From positions 1 to 64,000 of the forward strand of contig KN880482.1 of assembly GCA_000934385.1 (NCBI GenBank): DNA of 64,000 bases. The letters are read 5' to 3'. Source of the stretch: Cylindrobasidium torrendii FP15055 ss-10. Taxonomy: Eukaryota; Basidiomycota; Agaricomycetes; Agaricales; Physalacriaceae. The notes beneath the pieces were generated by a model. That model was given only the letters and a program-made list of their open reading frames with translations. It did no database searches and had not been told where the DNA came from. Within the stretch, counting starts at the first letter, position 1. Every line of letters begins with the position of its first letter. The position numbers were made by a program, and so were the translations under genes. Positions 38,373 to 50,349 of this stretch are shown piece after piece.

Positions 38373-40959
38373 ATGTCGCAGCCCAGCACGTATTTCGCAG
38401 AATCCACCATCCTCAGACAACCCGACGACCCGAACAGGACCGCCGCAGATGCATTTCGCCGCTTCGTGAATCGCAGGCATGGCTTGAACTTGGGTAAATT
38501 CATGCCGCAGGTCTCATGGGCGGTCATTTGCAGCGCCACTAACAACTCCTCTTCTAGCGACATATCACGATTTGCACGCCTATTCTGTGGCCGAGACTAG
38601 CAATGCTTTTTGGATTGACCTCTGGGACTACTTAGGAATTGTATCCTCAGTCCATCCGGACTCTCAGCGCGTACGTCCTTCAGCCAACTATTCAATGCCG
38701 CGCTGAGGTCGGCGCCGACAGGTCACATCTTCGGGCTACCTTGACGAGGTTCCTATCTGGTTCCCCGACGCACGACTCAATTATGCCGAAAATATGCTCG
38801 TGCGCACAGACGATGGCATCGCCATCACTGCTGCTGGCGAGTCTGGCGTAGTCGTAGATTGTAGCTTCAGAGAACTTCGGGAGCAAGTACGGCGTATGGC
38901 AGCTGCAATGCGGGCCAGTGGACTCAAGCCGGGGGATCGTGTCGCAGGTACGTCCACTGATCTCAAGTAGCCCACTGGGTCCGCGTAATAGAATTCAACA
39001 TCCATCTACGCAGCTGTCGTACGCAACTCCGTTTTGGCTGTCGTCTTAGCCTTGGCCACGGCAAGTATTGGTGGCATTTTCTCTTCCACCGCTACCGACA
39101 TGGGCACACAGGTATGTAGGGGACGCCTTCCTTTCCATTGATACCATCTCAATGTTACCTTCCACTACTTTAGGGCGTGCTCGACCGCTATGAGCAAATC
39201 ACACCAAAACTTGTCTTTGCAGAGACCGAAGTACTTTACGCTGGAAAAGTAGTGAACCTTGTCCCGCGGATAACTACTGTGTTCGAACGACTTCGAACAA
39301 AGGGCATGTCCGTGGGAGTCGTCCTTCCCAGCGCTGTGACTGGAAAACCCAAGGATGTATTTGGAGGGTATGCATCCACCTGGAACATCGATTATCATGT
39401 ACTAACAATATGCAGCTTACCTCTGAACACCTTTCTGGATCAGGATGATGGCCGGCCTCTGTTATTCGAACAGCTGCCCTTCAGCCATCCGCTATTCATT
39501 GTGTACAGCTCAGGGACGTCTGGTCCTCCGAAATGCATCGTTCACAGTGCTGGAGTGAGCACGGCTTCCGTTATTAACTTGCGATTTGCTCATGCAATGT
39601 AGGGTGCGCTGCTAAACACGAAGAGAGAGGCCCATTTCCACTATGGGATATCCCATAATGATACATACTTCCAGTACACTTCGGTGTGTCCGTGTGCTCA
39701 CCGATGTTCAATGGGATCTCACTACTCTAATCCAGACTGGCTGGATAATGTGGACCATTCTTCTCGCAGGACTTTCCCTTGGTTCGCGTATAGTTTGTTA
39801 CGACGGATCGCCCCTACACCCTACCCCAGCCGCCTTCCTTTCTTTCATCGACACACAGAATGTGTCGCATTTTGGTACGAGTCCGCGGTACTTGGCAGAG
39901 CTCATGGGAAGAGACATAAAGCCCAAGCAATGGAAGTTAGAGGCGCTGAGGAGCATCGTATCGACAGGTGCACCATTGACTGCTTCGGTCTTTGCTTGGG
40001 CACAAAAGGCATTCGGCGGTGAACGCGTTCATTTATTTTCGACCTCTGGCGGGACGGACGCCTGCGCATCTTGTATGTCCAGCATCAGTGGCATATCTTG
40101 TTCAAACTACCTTCCTGACATTAGATTCTAGTCGTGTCTGGTATGTCCAGTCTACCAACCTACGCCGGTGGTTAGTCATTCCGTCTCTGTTCCAATCGTC
40201 GTCCTGATTCCTTCTCGCTGTGTACTAGAAATCCAAAGCAAATGCCTCGGAATGGCCGTCGAGATCTTCTCACCCACGGGAACAAACATCGAGAGCAGTG
40301 GCACTCCCGGCGAACTTGTCTGCACCAAGCCTCATCCCAGCGTGCCGCTCTTCCTCTGGGGTGACACCCCGAGTGGCGACAAGTTCCGCGAGACGTACTT
40401 CAGCGTCTGGCCCGGTGTCTGGCGACAAGGCGACTTCATTGTAGCAAACCCAATCACGCACGGCATGGCTATCCTAGGGCGTAGTGACGGCGTCCTCAAT
40501 CCAAGCGGCGTGCGCTTTGGGTCAGCAGAGATTTACAGCGCGCTGGAAGGCTTCAGCGCAGAGGTGGAGGACACACTGTGTGTTGGGCAGAGACGCGCTC
40601 AAGACTTGGACGAGTCTGTGTTTCTATTTGTCAAGATGCGTCCGGGACAGAAACTTTCGCCGGGCCTGGTCGCGCATGAAGAAAACGATTGGGGAAAAGA
40701 GGAGCAAGAGGCATGTTCCCAAGTGGGTGTTCGAAGTTGAGGATATTCCAGTGCGTATAATGTCCGGGCGTGGATGTGGAATTAACCCACGTCCCAGTAC
40801 ACCGTGAATGGCAAGAAAATAGAAATCGCTGTAAAGCAGATTATATCCGGACATACTCTGCAACCAAGCGGCACTGTTGCAAACCCACAGGCAATGCGGC
40901 TTTATGAACGATTTTTCAAGGTAGAGGATCTTGCAGCAAGGCAAAAAGCAAAGCTCTAA
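38373..40959 (+). CDS. Acetoacetyl-CoA synthetase
   Basis: This cytosolic adenylate-forming enzyme activates acetoacetate to acetoacetyl-CoA for lipid or sterol synthesis. The start MSQPSTYFAEST is at 38373. Family marks are YHDLHAYSVAE and FWIDLWDYLGIV early on; IWFPDARLNYAENML; the ATP-binding P-loop YSSGTSGPPKCIVHSAG; the HFGTSPRYLAELM and STSGGTDAC motifs; VWRQGDF; and the hinge GRSDGVLNPSGVRFGSAEIY. The C-terminal TVNGKKIEIAVK carries the catalytic Lys. The last exon ends at 40959. About eight short introns break the gene, and the intron splitting the STSGGTDACAS-F-VSGMSS region is at about 40074-40132. Length and order fit the family, and I see no broken motif. Confidence 0.93.
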
Positions 40960-41168
40960 GATGGCACCTCCCACCCTCGCAATATGATTAGGCTTTCTAC
41001 CATCATTGGCTATAGGACCAGATTTCAGTACAGCAAACAAACAAGTTATTAAATAGAGAGGTTCAAGTAACAGGAGTAGTATAAAAGTACAGTGTCCGTT
41101 ATTTTTGGGCGCAGCCCTCCATGTTTAGGTCCGAAATCGAACACTTTTGCCTCATCCGGTGGGGGCAT

Positions 41169-43222
41169 TCATTCGTCTTCATCCTCTTGCCACACATCCA
41201 CCGAATAGTTCTGTCGCATTGCTGCGCTCCATGCACCAACAGACCTCACCGCCTGATCATCGCCGTAGCCGACGACCTTGACGCGGCGGATCGCTGTGTC
41301 GACAATCCAATCCTCGAGTTTCTCCTGATGCCGCAATGCGTCTTGGAATGGCACTACAAGCGTACCCCATCCGTCCCGGCGATGCCCAAACGGTGGTTTC
41401 CTCTTGTCTTTGGCAAGGGTTGCCTCCGCATCGGCGTACGTCCATCCCCAATTCTTTAGCAACAGGATGTCCAGTTCCAACAGCATCTGCTGTGTGAGAT
41501 GCATCACGCAGCGGGCTGGATGCAAGTCAGTAAACACATAAAGTGGCGGGACATAGGAATGACAGACGTTTAGGAAGCAGGACATTCTGGATGGCGAGTC
41601 AGCCCAGTTCAACGAGCATTGCGAAAAGAACTTACTGGCCTGCGTCGAGTAGGCACTGGCGGGCCAAAGTTGACCTGATCGCCTTGAGGCTGGCCTTCTT
41701 GGAAACCTTTGGCTGCCATGAGCTACAAGCTGTGAGTAGAAGGTTCATGGTTGTGATTGTTGAGGGCATACATCAACGAACTCTTCCCAGTGCATTCCGC
41801 CCTGTTGTATCCGGGCACGATAGTAGTGCTCCAATTTTCGCCGAATCTCTTTGATCACAGGCGGCGGGATGTGGACGTCGGCACATTTCTTCTGCAGTAT
41901 ATCGATAGGGTAGGAAGCGGGTTCTCCGCCTTCGACTGGAAACCATGAGCAGAATAGCCAGATGCCTCTGCTTGAGACCTACTGAGATCAAGGGCAATGT
42001 CCTGGCAGGGAATGTGAAGAGGAAGACAACTCATTTTGAAATCAAACGCACGAAAGGGTAGTGACCGTTGGGCCCGCGCAAAAACACTCTGCTTTGCGGG
42101 GCTTGGATAGTCGTAATCCATCCAGTCGAATAAAGTAAGCCCTTCCAAACGAAGTCAGCGCACATAGCCCGCATGTCTTGGGAAAGTACGCACCTTGCTC
42201 AGAACAGCGAGTTTGACACCTTTCTCCCCACCATACGCGACAACCTTCTCGAATAGTTCGAGACAGACAAGGCCAGCCTCGTCTTTCATGGATTCCGAAA
42301 GTCTTTGCAAGGATTCGATGTGTTGACATTCGGATATGGTTTGTTCCAAACGACTCTTCATAGAATCGTGCTGAGATTGGTATTTCCTGATTTCGTTCGC
42401 AATATCAGTAGCCTTGCTCTCTTCCGCACTCATCTCGCGCCTGAAAGCGTTGGGTTTTTTCTTCTGGTGGCGTAGTTTCTCTATCCGTCGGCGGATATCC
42501 CCAGCCTTGGTCGATGCCTGGCTTTGAGCCCTTTCTATCGTTTTCAGTCCGGTTCGCAGTATCGTTATTTGGGTCTGGCTATCCAGAAGTCGTTGTGCTA
42601 GATTCTCGGCGGATACATTGGCCTGATCTTGCGCCGCTTGGATGAATGCGTCTTCTTTCGCAGTGAGGACGGGGCGCCATACTGGGGGCTTCTCCGTGGT
42701 CTCTAAGTATGTACGGGGCGGGGACAAGACAATCTTGAGCTCGCGGTCCCTGGCCTGTGCTTCGCCGTCCGATGACAGCGACAGATTGGGCATTCCGTCG
42801 TCAGAGTCGTCCGTAAACGCCTCCGATTGGCTTTCAATAACTTCGACCATGTCAGGTATAGGTCCGTCGTCAGAGGATAGGTCGTCAGAATCATCCTCCT
42901 CGCTGTCCGTTGCCTCCTGCAAACCGGGGAGGGATTCCTCGCTGTCATTTTCGTCGTCGCTGTCAGATACAGGCTCTAGTTTCGGCATCTCGTCGTCGCT
43001 ATTGGAGAGTGCAGGCATGTCGACACCTGATTCTCCACTGTCAGAGATGTCTTGCAGACCTGGCATATCGTAGTCGGAGTCATTGTCCACAGGTGTAGGC
43101 TTCTTGGCACTAGGTTTGGCAGCAGGTTTGCCTTTTCCTCTTGATGAGCTACTGCTAGCTGTGAAACGTCCTGCTTTCGTCTTTGGTTGCCTCGAGTGGA
43201 GGTACTGGCGGGCGCCTTCCAT
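41169..43222 (-). CDS. Conserved hypothetical, acidic N-terminus and coiled coil
   Basis: I do not recognise a named family. The start at 43222 opens a basic Ser-rich stretch, followed by about 120 residues very rich in Asp, Glu and Ser with repeated 'D-M-P-.-L' units (YDMPGLQDIS, GVDMPALSN, DDEMPKLEP), a possible short linear motif array. A long helical region follows (residues 190-330) that looks like a coiled coil. Later exons (about 41950-41770) contain PPPVIKEIRRKLEHYYRAR, and the last exon has LELDILLLKNWGWTYADAE before the stop at 41169. No signal peptide or membrane segment is seen; the composition suggests a nuclear protein. GTCACGTG lies at 43344-43351, about 120 bp upstream. Confidence 0.65.
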
Positions 43223-43613
43223 TTTGTCGTGAAGATGCTAGAGAGAGAAACAGAGGGTACTGCACGGAATTGTGGCTGCGAGACAGTGATGGCAAGATGA
43301 AGAAAAGGAGGCGCCTCGGCCCTCCCCGATTTGGCAGCCACGGTCACGTGCTGAACTTCTTGTGAGCTTACTTAACGCTGGCCAACGCAACACGAGCGTG
43401 CTCTTGAAGAGCGCCTTTTCAAGTCACAGTTGGCAAGAGGTTCTGTACCAGCTAAGCACATCAACCATACTCATAAGCCCAACGAATACTCCGTCTCGTG
43501 AATCGAAATCCCATTGTATTACGTATCGGAGAACTATCGTATCCAAGAAAAAAGAGCGTATGTTACAATATACAGAGGCCTCCTGGACCTGCCAACAATT
43601 TGTATCACTGGTA
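43223..43613. other. Intergenic with GTCACGTG
   Basis: This contains the upstream region of the coiled-coil gene, including GTCACGTG at 43344-43351, and the 3' flank of the next minus-strand gene. No gene is seen. Confidence 0.5.
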
Positions 43614-44414
43614 CTATATCACTGTAGGCAAATCCCGACCAGCAGTTCCAGGGCAGCCGAATCCTGTCGGCGTAGGCGGCGGTCGCGGCGGCAATGGCTT
43701 GGAGAAGCGCGAATATTGGCGTTTCTGTCCACCGCTACCGTTACCGCAAATTGACCCAAAATAATAACTATCGATGTACGTGCTGGAGTTCGTGGATTTC
43801 ATACGCGTTCTTCGGTGGTGGTGGTGGTGGTGGCTGGACGCATCCCCTGCACGTAGCTCTTCAAAAGTCGGTGGATCCATCTGAGGTATTTGCGGTTTCG
43901 TGTTGGAAAATGTCACTGCGCGTGCATGGCTCTTTGTCCTCGAGCGTCGGCCGTGCGAGCTCTGAGGGTTACGATCTGATTTCTGCTTCGTCGCACGCGT
44001 ACGAGGCGAGTAATCCGAGCCAAATTCATGATACGCGCTGGCAGCAAAATTTTGGCGCGCGGAGGGGAGAGGGAAGGCGCCTGGGGCAGAGGCAAAGGCG
44101 TGCACATTTGCCAAAGGGATGGTGCTTGCACCACTTCTTCCTGACGGGGCGCGAGGTCGTGGGGCGGGTCGAGGAGCATACTCATCAATCATACTGGAGC
44201 GCTGATTTCTCGTGAAGAAGGGTGCAGATATTGGAGGCTTGGTGCTTGCAGTGCCACTCCTGAGGGCGTTGGTCCTAGAACGCCTTCGGTCAATGGATGT
44301 ACGACGCAGACGCACTAATGCACACCTTTGATTCACGACAGGTCGAAGGTGCAGAATCCTGCGAAGAGCGTCCAAAGCGTTGCGGAACATTCTAGTGTAT
44401 TGGAAGGTTGTCAC
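43614..44414 (-). CDS. Hypothetical Arg/Ser-rich protein
   Basis: A single open frame of 266 codons has no recognisable domain. The N-terminus (MFRNALDALRRILHL, if the internal ATG at 44390 is used) is Arg-rich and amphipathic. The middle is Pro/Arg/Ser-rich and looks disordered. There is a natural run of six His followed by RRTR about 70 residues before the end, then a Gly/Pro-rich C-terminus. The codon pattern and length favour a real gene, but low-complexity sequence can keep a frame open by chance. Function unknown. Confidence 0.45.
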   Translation of the reverse strand: MTTFQYTRMFRNALDALRRILHLRPVVNQRCALVRLRRTSIDRRRSRTNALRSGTASTKPPISAPFFTRNQRSSMIDEYAPRPAPRPRAPSGRSGASTIPLANVHAFASAPGAFPLPSARQNFAASAYHEFGSDYSPRTRATKQKSDRNPQSSHGRRSRTKSHARAVTFSNTKPQIPQMDPPTFEELRAGDASSHHHHHHRRTRMKSTNSSTYIDSYYFGSICGNGSGGQKRQYSRFSKPLPPRPPPTPTGFGCPGTAGRDLPTVI

Positions 44415-46032
44415 TGAGTCTAAGTGTTGGTGTCGGTTCGTTCGAATTTGTCGTGCGCAGGAGCCAGCCCGCGAGTTCGTCGTGAGAGAAGAGTCAGAAG
44501 AAAGAGATGTAGAGACGTAGAGATACCGAAAGACCAGGTCAGAGGGTATACGTCCTTATATGAAGCATGACTGCGAACAATTCCTATTGTTACTAGGGCG
44601 GCATCCCTCAACCACGTTGTCCAAGGGTCATTTCCACCTTGCATACAAAGACAAAGGGATTTTATAGGGAAAGACCCACTGCGACGGCGTGGCACATAGC
44701 ATCTCCACGCTTAGATGTAGAACTAGTGATCGCCCTGGAGTTTTCACAGACAAGATGTCTCTGCAAGTTGTCACGGATTAGATTCCAAGATTAACCAAGA
44801 GCCAAGCTAAGAGTAGTGGCAAGCCCGTATGCGTTTTAGTGCGAAGGTTATGGTGGAAGAAAGGCAAGTTCGGAAAAGTCTGTCAATGGTCACGCTTTGA
44901 AAGGCTTGATCATCAATGATCGGTGCGCCACCGCCACACAATCGAGACGCATCACCTGGGTCGTGGACAGCCTGGTATCAATCCCGGAGGGTGTTCAGCC
45001 TCAACAAATCACTTCTGAATGAAGATTTAGACCTTCTAATTATGAGTTGCCAGCAGACCCAATTGACTCCCTGTTCTCAGAATCAACAGTCATGTTGTCG
45101 TCCAGTGGCACCTCGAGAACAGAAGCCAAGAGAGTCTCGACGTTACTGACTGTGTATTCCTTCCTCATGATATGCTGCTATATCCATGGGCCCCTGGAAC
45201 CGGGGGGCCATCGAAACCCGGGAGATCATCGCCCTTGGACGTGGGTATGTTAGTATCCCATGCCCAACTAGCCTTCGTGCGGCCTCGTCCTAGTCCAGTA
45301 ACAAGCCGCTGCAGCACACTAGTCCGCCCACATTATTGCAAGTACCTCACATCCGCTGGCAGACCCTTGAAGCTTGAGAAGTTGCACAACAAACTGCCAG
45401 CGCAGTCACGGTCTGAGGCCGGCGGACAATGCAGCATGCTTTAGTGTTGGCCGTGACCAAGGTATGTAGCCATTCTTCGATGTGTATCCCGTCTAAAGTA
45501 GGGTGCCAGGCAACGCGTAAATCATCCCTTTTGGCCAGTGCTGAGCGCCGAGGCTCAGGTAACTTGTACATCGATCTGCTCGGATGTCCACGGGTTTGCG
45601 ACGCCCCAGTATCAGTATACTGTACTGTCTAGGGTCGAGGTCCAGTCACGGCGGGCAAATGGGTGAGGCTGGGATGAGGTAGAGCTGAGGTGGATTTGCG
45701 GAGCTACTCACCAGCAGCGGTGCATACATCACACTACACATACAGTAACCTGAGGGCAACATTATGATATCAAGATAGGTATTACGACCCTTCAGGTCAT
45801 CGAGAACAATAACATGTAGAAATACAAACAGGCTGCAATACAGCACATAGACCTAAGCTCAATGCTCTGACGGAGAAAAAGTACATTACAGTATCCATCG
45901 ACAGCGAAATAAGTTAATACGGTGGCAACCGCGAAAACTTGGCAATCCCGAGCGCAACCACCCCTTCGTTGCCAGAAAATGTTGTGCAGGAGTGGTCGCC
46001 CATATGCGGACACAAAGCGCTTGGGTGCGCCA
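44415..46032. other. Gene-poor stretch
   Basis: About 1.6 kb with only short, overlapping open frames. None shows a domain or a plausible exon chain. No repeat or RNA gene is seen. Confidence 0.5.
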
Positions 46033-47846
46033 TTACCGCGAAGGCGAAGTGCTGTTCAAGTGGAAGCCTTTCCCGTTCGATGTCCCTCTGCCGTTCGTCG
46101 AGGCGTCCATGTGGTCTTTCAGGATGGTCATCTTGACCTCACGACATAGAGCAATGAGCGCATCGCCCAGCTTCTCGAAGTCCGAGAGCTGCAAATCATC
46201 AGAAACTGGTAGACGAGGGAGACGATGAACAAACCTCGTTGAAGACTTGGCAGCTGCATCGTACCCACCATGTGTTATTGTGCCAAAAGGCCACAGCAAA
46301 CACATTATACTCTCGCAGAAGGCTGAGCTCCAGGAAATCGTTCACTTGCGTGCGTAGCTCCGGTGTGAGGTTTGCAGGGATCGGGAGCTCTACATTGCTC
46401 TAATGAGAGCTTAGCGCGTTGAACCTACTCAGGAGGAAGCGTACACACCATGTTTAGAGTGAGCTCATGGTTAGGCGTCTCATCCATAGGCCTGGTACCC
46501 AGAATCTCCGCGAGCCTTTTCGCCCCATTAATCGCGGTGGTGCGGCAGTAGCGGTTGATGTTCTCCTCGCCGCCCAACCACGCACGGAACTCGAGGGACG
46601 TAGGAATGCAAAGGTACGACGAAAAGTCGATCGCTCCAGGCCCTGCGAAGGCTGTTAGCATTTGCGCCGCAATGTCAACCAAGTCAGACGTACATTCATG
46701 CTGCATAACAAAGTTTGGGGCTTTGGGTCCACCGACGGGGTCCCGAGGAGATACATAGTGCGTCGACGTAGGTATCGAGGTTCGAATATGGTGTTGATTT
46801 CTATCCGTCTGTTAGCGCGAGATCCAGGGATTACAGACGCTTTCTTACCTGAAAGGAACATAGAGTACGGCAGAGCCACGACGACTGTAAAGCCATTTGT
46901 GACAGTTCTGCGGTTATTCTGTCAGCGGCGGGAGCATAGCAGCTCTCGGTCATAGAACGCACCGAGATCCAGAAGTCGGGCTTCGCCTCGGACAAGTTGA
47001 CACCAACTTCTTGGCCGAGTGCGTGCGCGCCATCGACGAGAGACATGACCCCTTCTTCTCTGCAGACAGCAACCATTTCCTTCCAGGGCATATACACTGC
47101 CGGGTTCGCAACAATGGCGTCGATGACGGCAACGATTTTCCCCTTTGGCCGCCCGCCTTCAAGGGTGACCATGTTGTTTTTGAGCCCACGGATGTGTGTA
47201 CGGAAATTGTCGACGATTTCCTTGTGTGTGGAGGGGAATGCAAGTTTGAAAGTGGACAGCATGGGGTACGGCCGGGTATCCGCGATATAGTTCATGACAC
47301 GGCTTGTTGAGCGCCAGGTCGTTGTTGCTAAATCCGCATTAGTGCGCGGTAGGCGCCCAGAAATGCGACTCACTTTGGATGATAATGTCCTCGGCATTCC
47401 ACTCGAGATTCCGCATGACAGTGTTGATGGCGGCTGTCGCGTTCGAAACGAAGACCACTTCATCCGTATGTGCGCCAACGAGTTGAGCGATGCGTTCTCT
47501 TGAGTCAACCAGGAGGGGCTTGAAACTGAAGCGATGATAGCGGTCGGGATTGGCCTCCACTTTGTTTGTCAGTTCGTTGCAAAATCGCGTGACAGGGCGG
47601 GGAACAGTGCCGAACGAGCCTGAGCGACAAAAAAAAGTGAATTCGAGCTTGGGCGCTGAGACGAAGACGCGTACCATTGTTCAAGTTCACGTATCCAGGC
47701 TCCAGCGAGAAGTACTTGAGCATGGCATGGCCAAATGGTGGTGGCGGGTGAGTGCTATCGTAAAATCCTGCTCTGTAGTCCATCGCCCATGAATGGTGGA
47801 CCATTTTACTGCTTGCTGGGGGCGCGGCGGACGGAATGGTGGGCAA
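46033..47846 (-). CDS. Class V PLP enzyme, Egt2 / isopenicillin-N epimerase-like
   Basis: This is a fold-type I PLP enzyme of the aminotransferase class V group. The start is at 47846 or the ATG for MVHHSWAMDY. Early marks are PPFGHAMLKYFSLEPG, YVNLNNG-SFGTVPRPV and VVFVSNATAAINTVMRN. The PLP pocket is MSLVDGAHALGQ (Asp binds the pyridine nitrogen) and NCHKWLY, whose Lys makes the internal aldimine; then NQHHIRTSIPTSTHYVSP. The last exon ends at 46033. The overall sequence resembles fungal Egt2, the hercynylcysteine S-oxide lyase of ergothioneine synthesis, and the related epimerase-like proteins annotated from isopenicillin N epimerase. Family membership is clear; which reaction it runs is inferred. 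About six introns of 40-60 nt are present. Confidence 0.85.
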
Positions 47847-50349
47847 TATGCGTGGGTGGAGGAGGAAAAAAGATATTTTAGTGGGAAGGTGCCTTGTCCT
47901 TCGTGGTGGTATTTAACTAGGTCTTGACCGGAAGCAACCCCGAAAGAGAATCGCTAGGCAGCTAGGGGGTGGCCATCGCCGGATCACATGGGTTTCCGCG
48001 GCTTCTACCACGATTCCTCGGATTCGTCCTTTTCGCCATGGAGTCGACCTCTGACTGTACTCGGCCCTTTCATGTCGCTACACCTGCGCTGTCTGACTCC
48101 ATCCAAAATCCGTGAATTGAATATTTGTTCTCTCACAAAGGCTAAGTTGAAGCGGATGAAGGGCGCACAAAATGCTTTTTTCAACGTAAATTGCAAAATC
48201 ACCCACCGCATAATTCCAGACCCTCCACTCCTCGACCCTTTTGACCTCGGGAAACGTGTCTAGAGCAAGTCCCGCGGGGGAGCCAACCAGGTATTCCATC
48301 TGCCCCGCCGCGCCACACTTTCCGCTCGGTGTAATGGCCCAGTACCCAATCAGGGATACGCCCGAGGCCCGACGCTCTTCACTCTTCTAGTCTAATACCT
48401 CCCTCTCGCAACTGTCTCCCAGTGCACACTGCAACTAATTTGATCCTCTTGAATGCCTCGCTCTGCGCGGACGGGCACAGTGGCCAGGCTCTCCAGTAAA
48501 GATACGGCCCCGGTTCGGCAACCTTCTCATACGCCCCCGCTTCTAATTACCGTATTCGCTAGCGGCCTCGGACATCATCCAACACAAATAGTGGATCAAG
48601 CGCTGACGATAATTTACAGTGAACATACAAATGTCTGAGCACGCTTTGCTGGCACCTCCAGCAATCCGAGATTCACTGCGTGTAGGCTGACTAACAAGAG
48701 CAAGAGCCCTACATAAGAGATCTTCGTTCAAGGTCAAGAACGATAACCTGAAGTCAGTGGCAGCCACGATAATGATAATCCTCGCAGTATCATTCTCTCT
48801 ACTCCGGACCGATGGCACGCGATATCAAGCCTGCGCTTTGGCCGAAGACTGCCTCTGAGCTTAAGTATGTGAATCTCGAACATGCCAGTCCCCTCTACCA
48901 AACCACAGGATTACGCCACCCTATTTAACACCTCCTCCTCCTCGTTCCACGAACCATCTTCCGAGCACGGAAAGGCTCTTTCGACAGGCATCAGTATGAC
49001 GCACATGGCACCCATCATCGTCATTACATGCTTCCATTCTGATCCATAGAAATTTCGGCCAGATTCGACGGAGCACCGACACTGAATTCGCAGATCGTGC
49101 TGTGTCCACAGCGGACGTTTTGGCCATCAATCTCTATCTAGGACTCCCATTTTGGTACATGAAAGACGCGATTGCGAACATGATGAATGATGGGATATAT
49201 TCCACCAGTTTCCATTGCATTCGAAGCAGGGACGGCGGTGCGCGGCCGCGGGAGACTCAATATTGTCCCCCCAGCTCGGACTTTCGATCATTATATCCAT
49301 TCGAGCTCGGGTGTGCGAATGACCGTCCGCGGAGAAAACAATAGCAAATTCCAAGCCTGGGAGACTAGAGATTTCAACCATCTTTTTGAAGCCGACGCGT
49401 ACTAGAGAACGAGTTGAAACCACAAACGAGGCCACTCATAGTGCCAAAGCACTTTGCATAGGGAGATGAGACAAGGAATTATTGGCGGGATATAAATCAC
49501 CTCGAACCTCACTCTATGTATTCAGATGAGGCTAACATCCCCGAATCTCCATTGATGCAACAGCATCAGACTTACTATGAATACAAGGCTATGGGAACAC
49601 AATAGCTATTCTCAGGCGTCGAGTAAAGTAAAGACCATGTCCGCGGTATTCCGGGGCCCTTGCTTTGCGAGACCGCGTGGCACTGCACTTCTCAGGCTAT
49701 AGTAAGCACCAGCCTGAGTGCCATCAACTTGAATTCAACCACCACCGAGGTCAGAGTGGCCCCAATGATGCCACTTGTCACGGAAAAGCAATTTATTCGA
49801 GCTTTTAACGCCTGAGAGATTTATTATTAGCTAATATACGGGCACAGGATTTTCGATTCCAGATAAAGGCATCGTTGATCGTTGATCGAAAAGCGGACAA
49901 TGGGTGTTACGTAACATTTTCGAACAGCCAACGCAACTTTTTGTAGGCAGAATGATACCATTTCTTGTTTTCCCGGAGGCATTTTGCTAACGAATGAGAT
50001 ACCCTGCACTGTCGTCCAATAATTGTCGGGTTCGGCTTCGTCTGAACGAGCGATTTTATGACAAATGTGCCATGGCCATAAAAAGCGGTCTGCTCCTTGA
50101 AGACCGTCGCCAATATACCTTCTGAAGGGGCACATGCATGCAAGATTGTACGGAGCGCACATATGTCCTCAAGGGGGAACTGTTGAACCAGTCTACAGAC
50201 ATCATTTTCTTTCAGGTATCGCACCAATCATTCTGAACGCAAATCTATGCTACATACACACACGAGAGCTGTGGAAAGCTAATACAAGACCGTCGAGTAC
50301 GCTACGTCGACAAGCTGTTGAGAGCCGTCTGTCTTTCTTGATAAACTCC
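47847..50349. other. 2.5-kb gene-poor region, possible relic
   Basis: The largest gap in the window. Small open frames occur on the plus strand: a 38-codon frame at 48812-48928 (MARDIKPALWPK...) and an 80-codon frame at 49102-49344. They share no domain with a known family and do not link into a convincing exon chain. They could be pieces of a decayed gene or chance frames. Confidence 0.4.
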
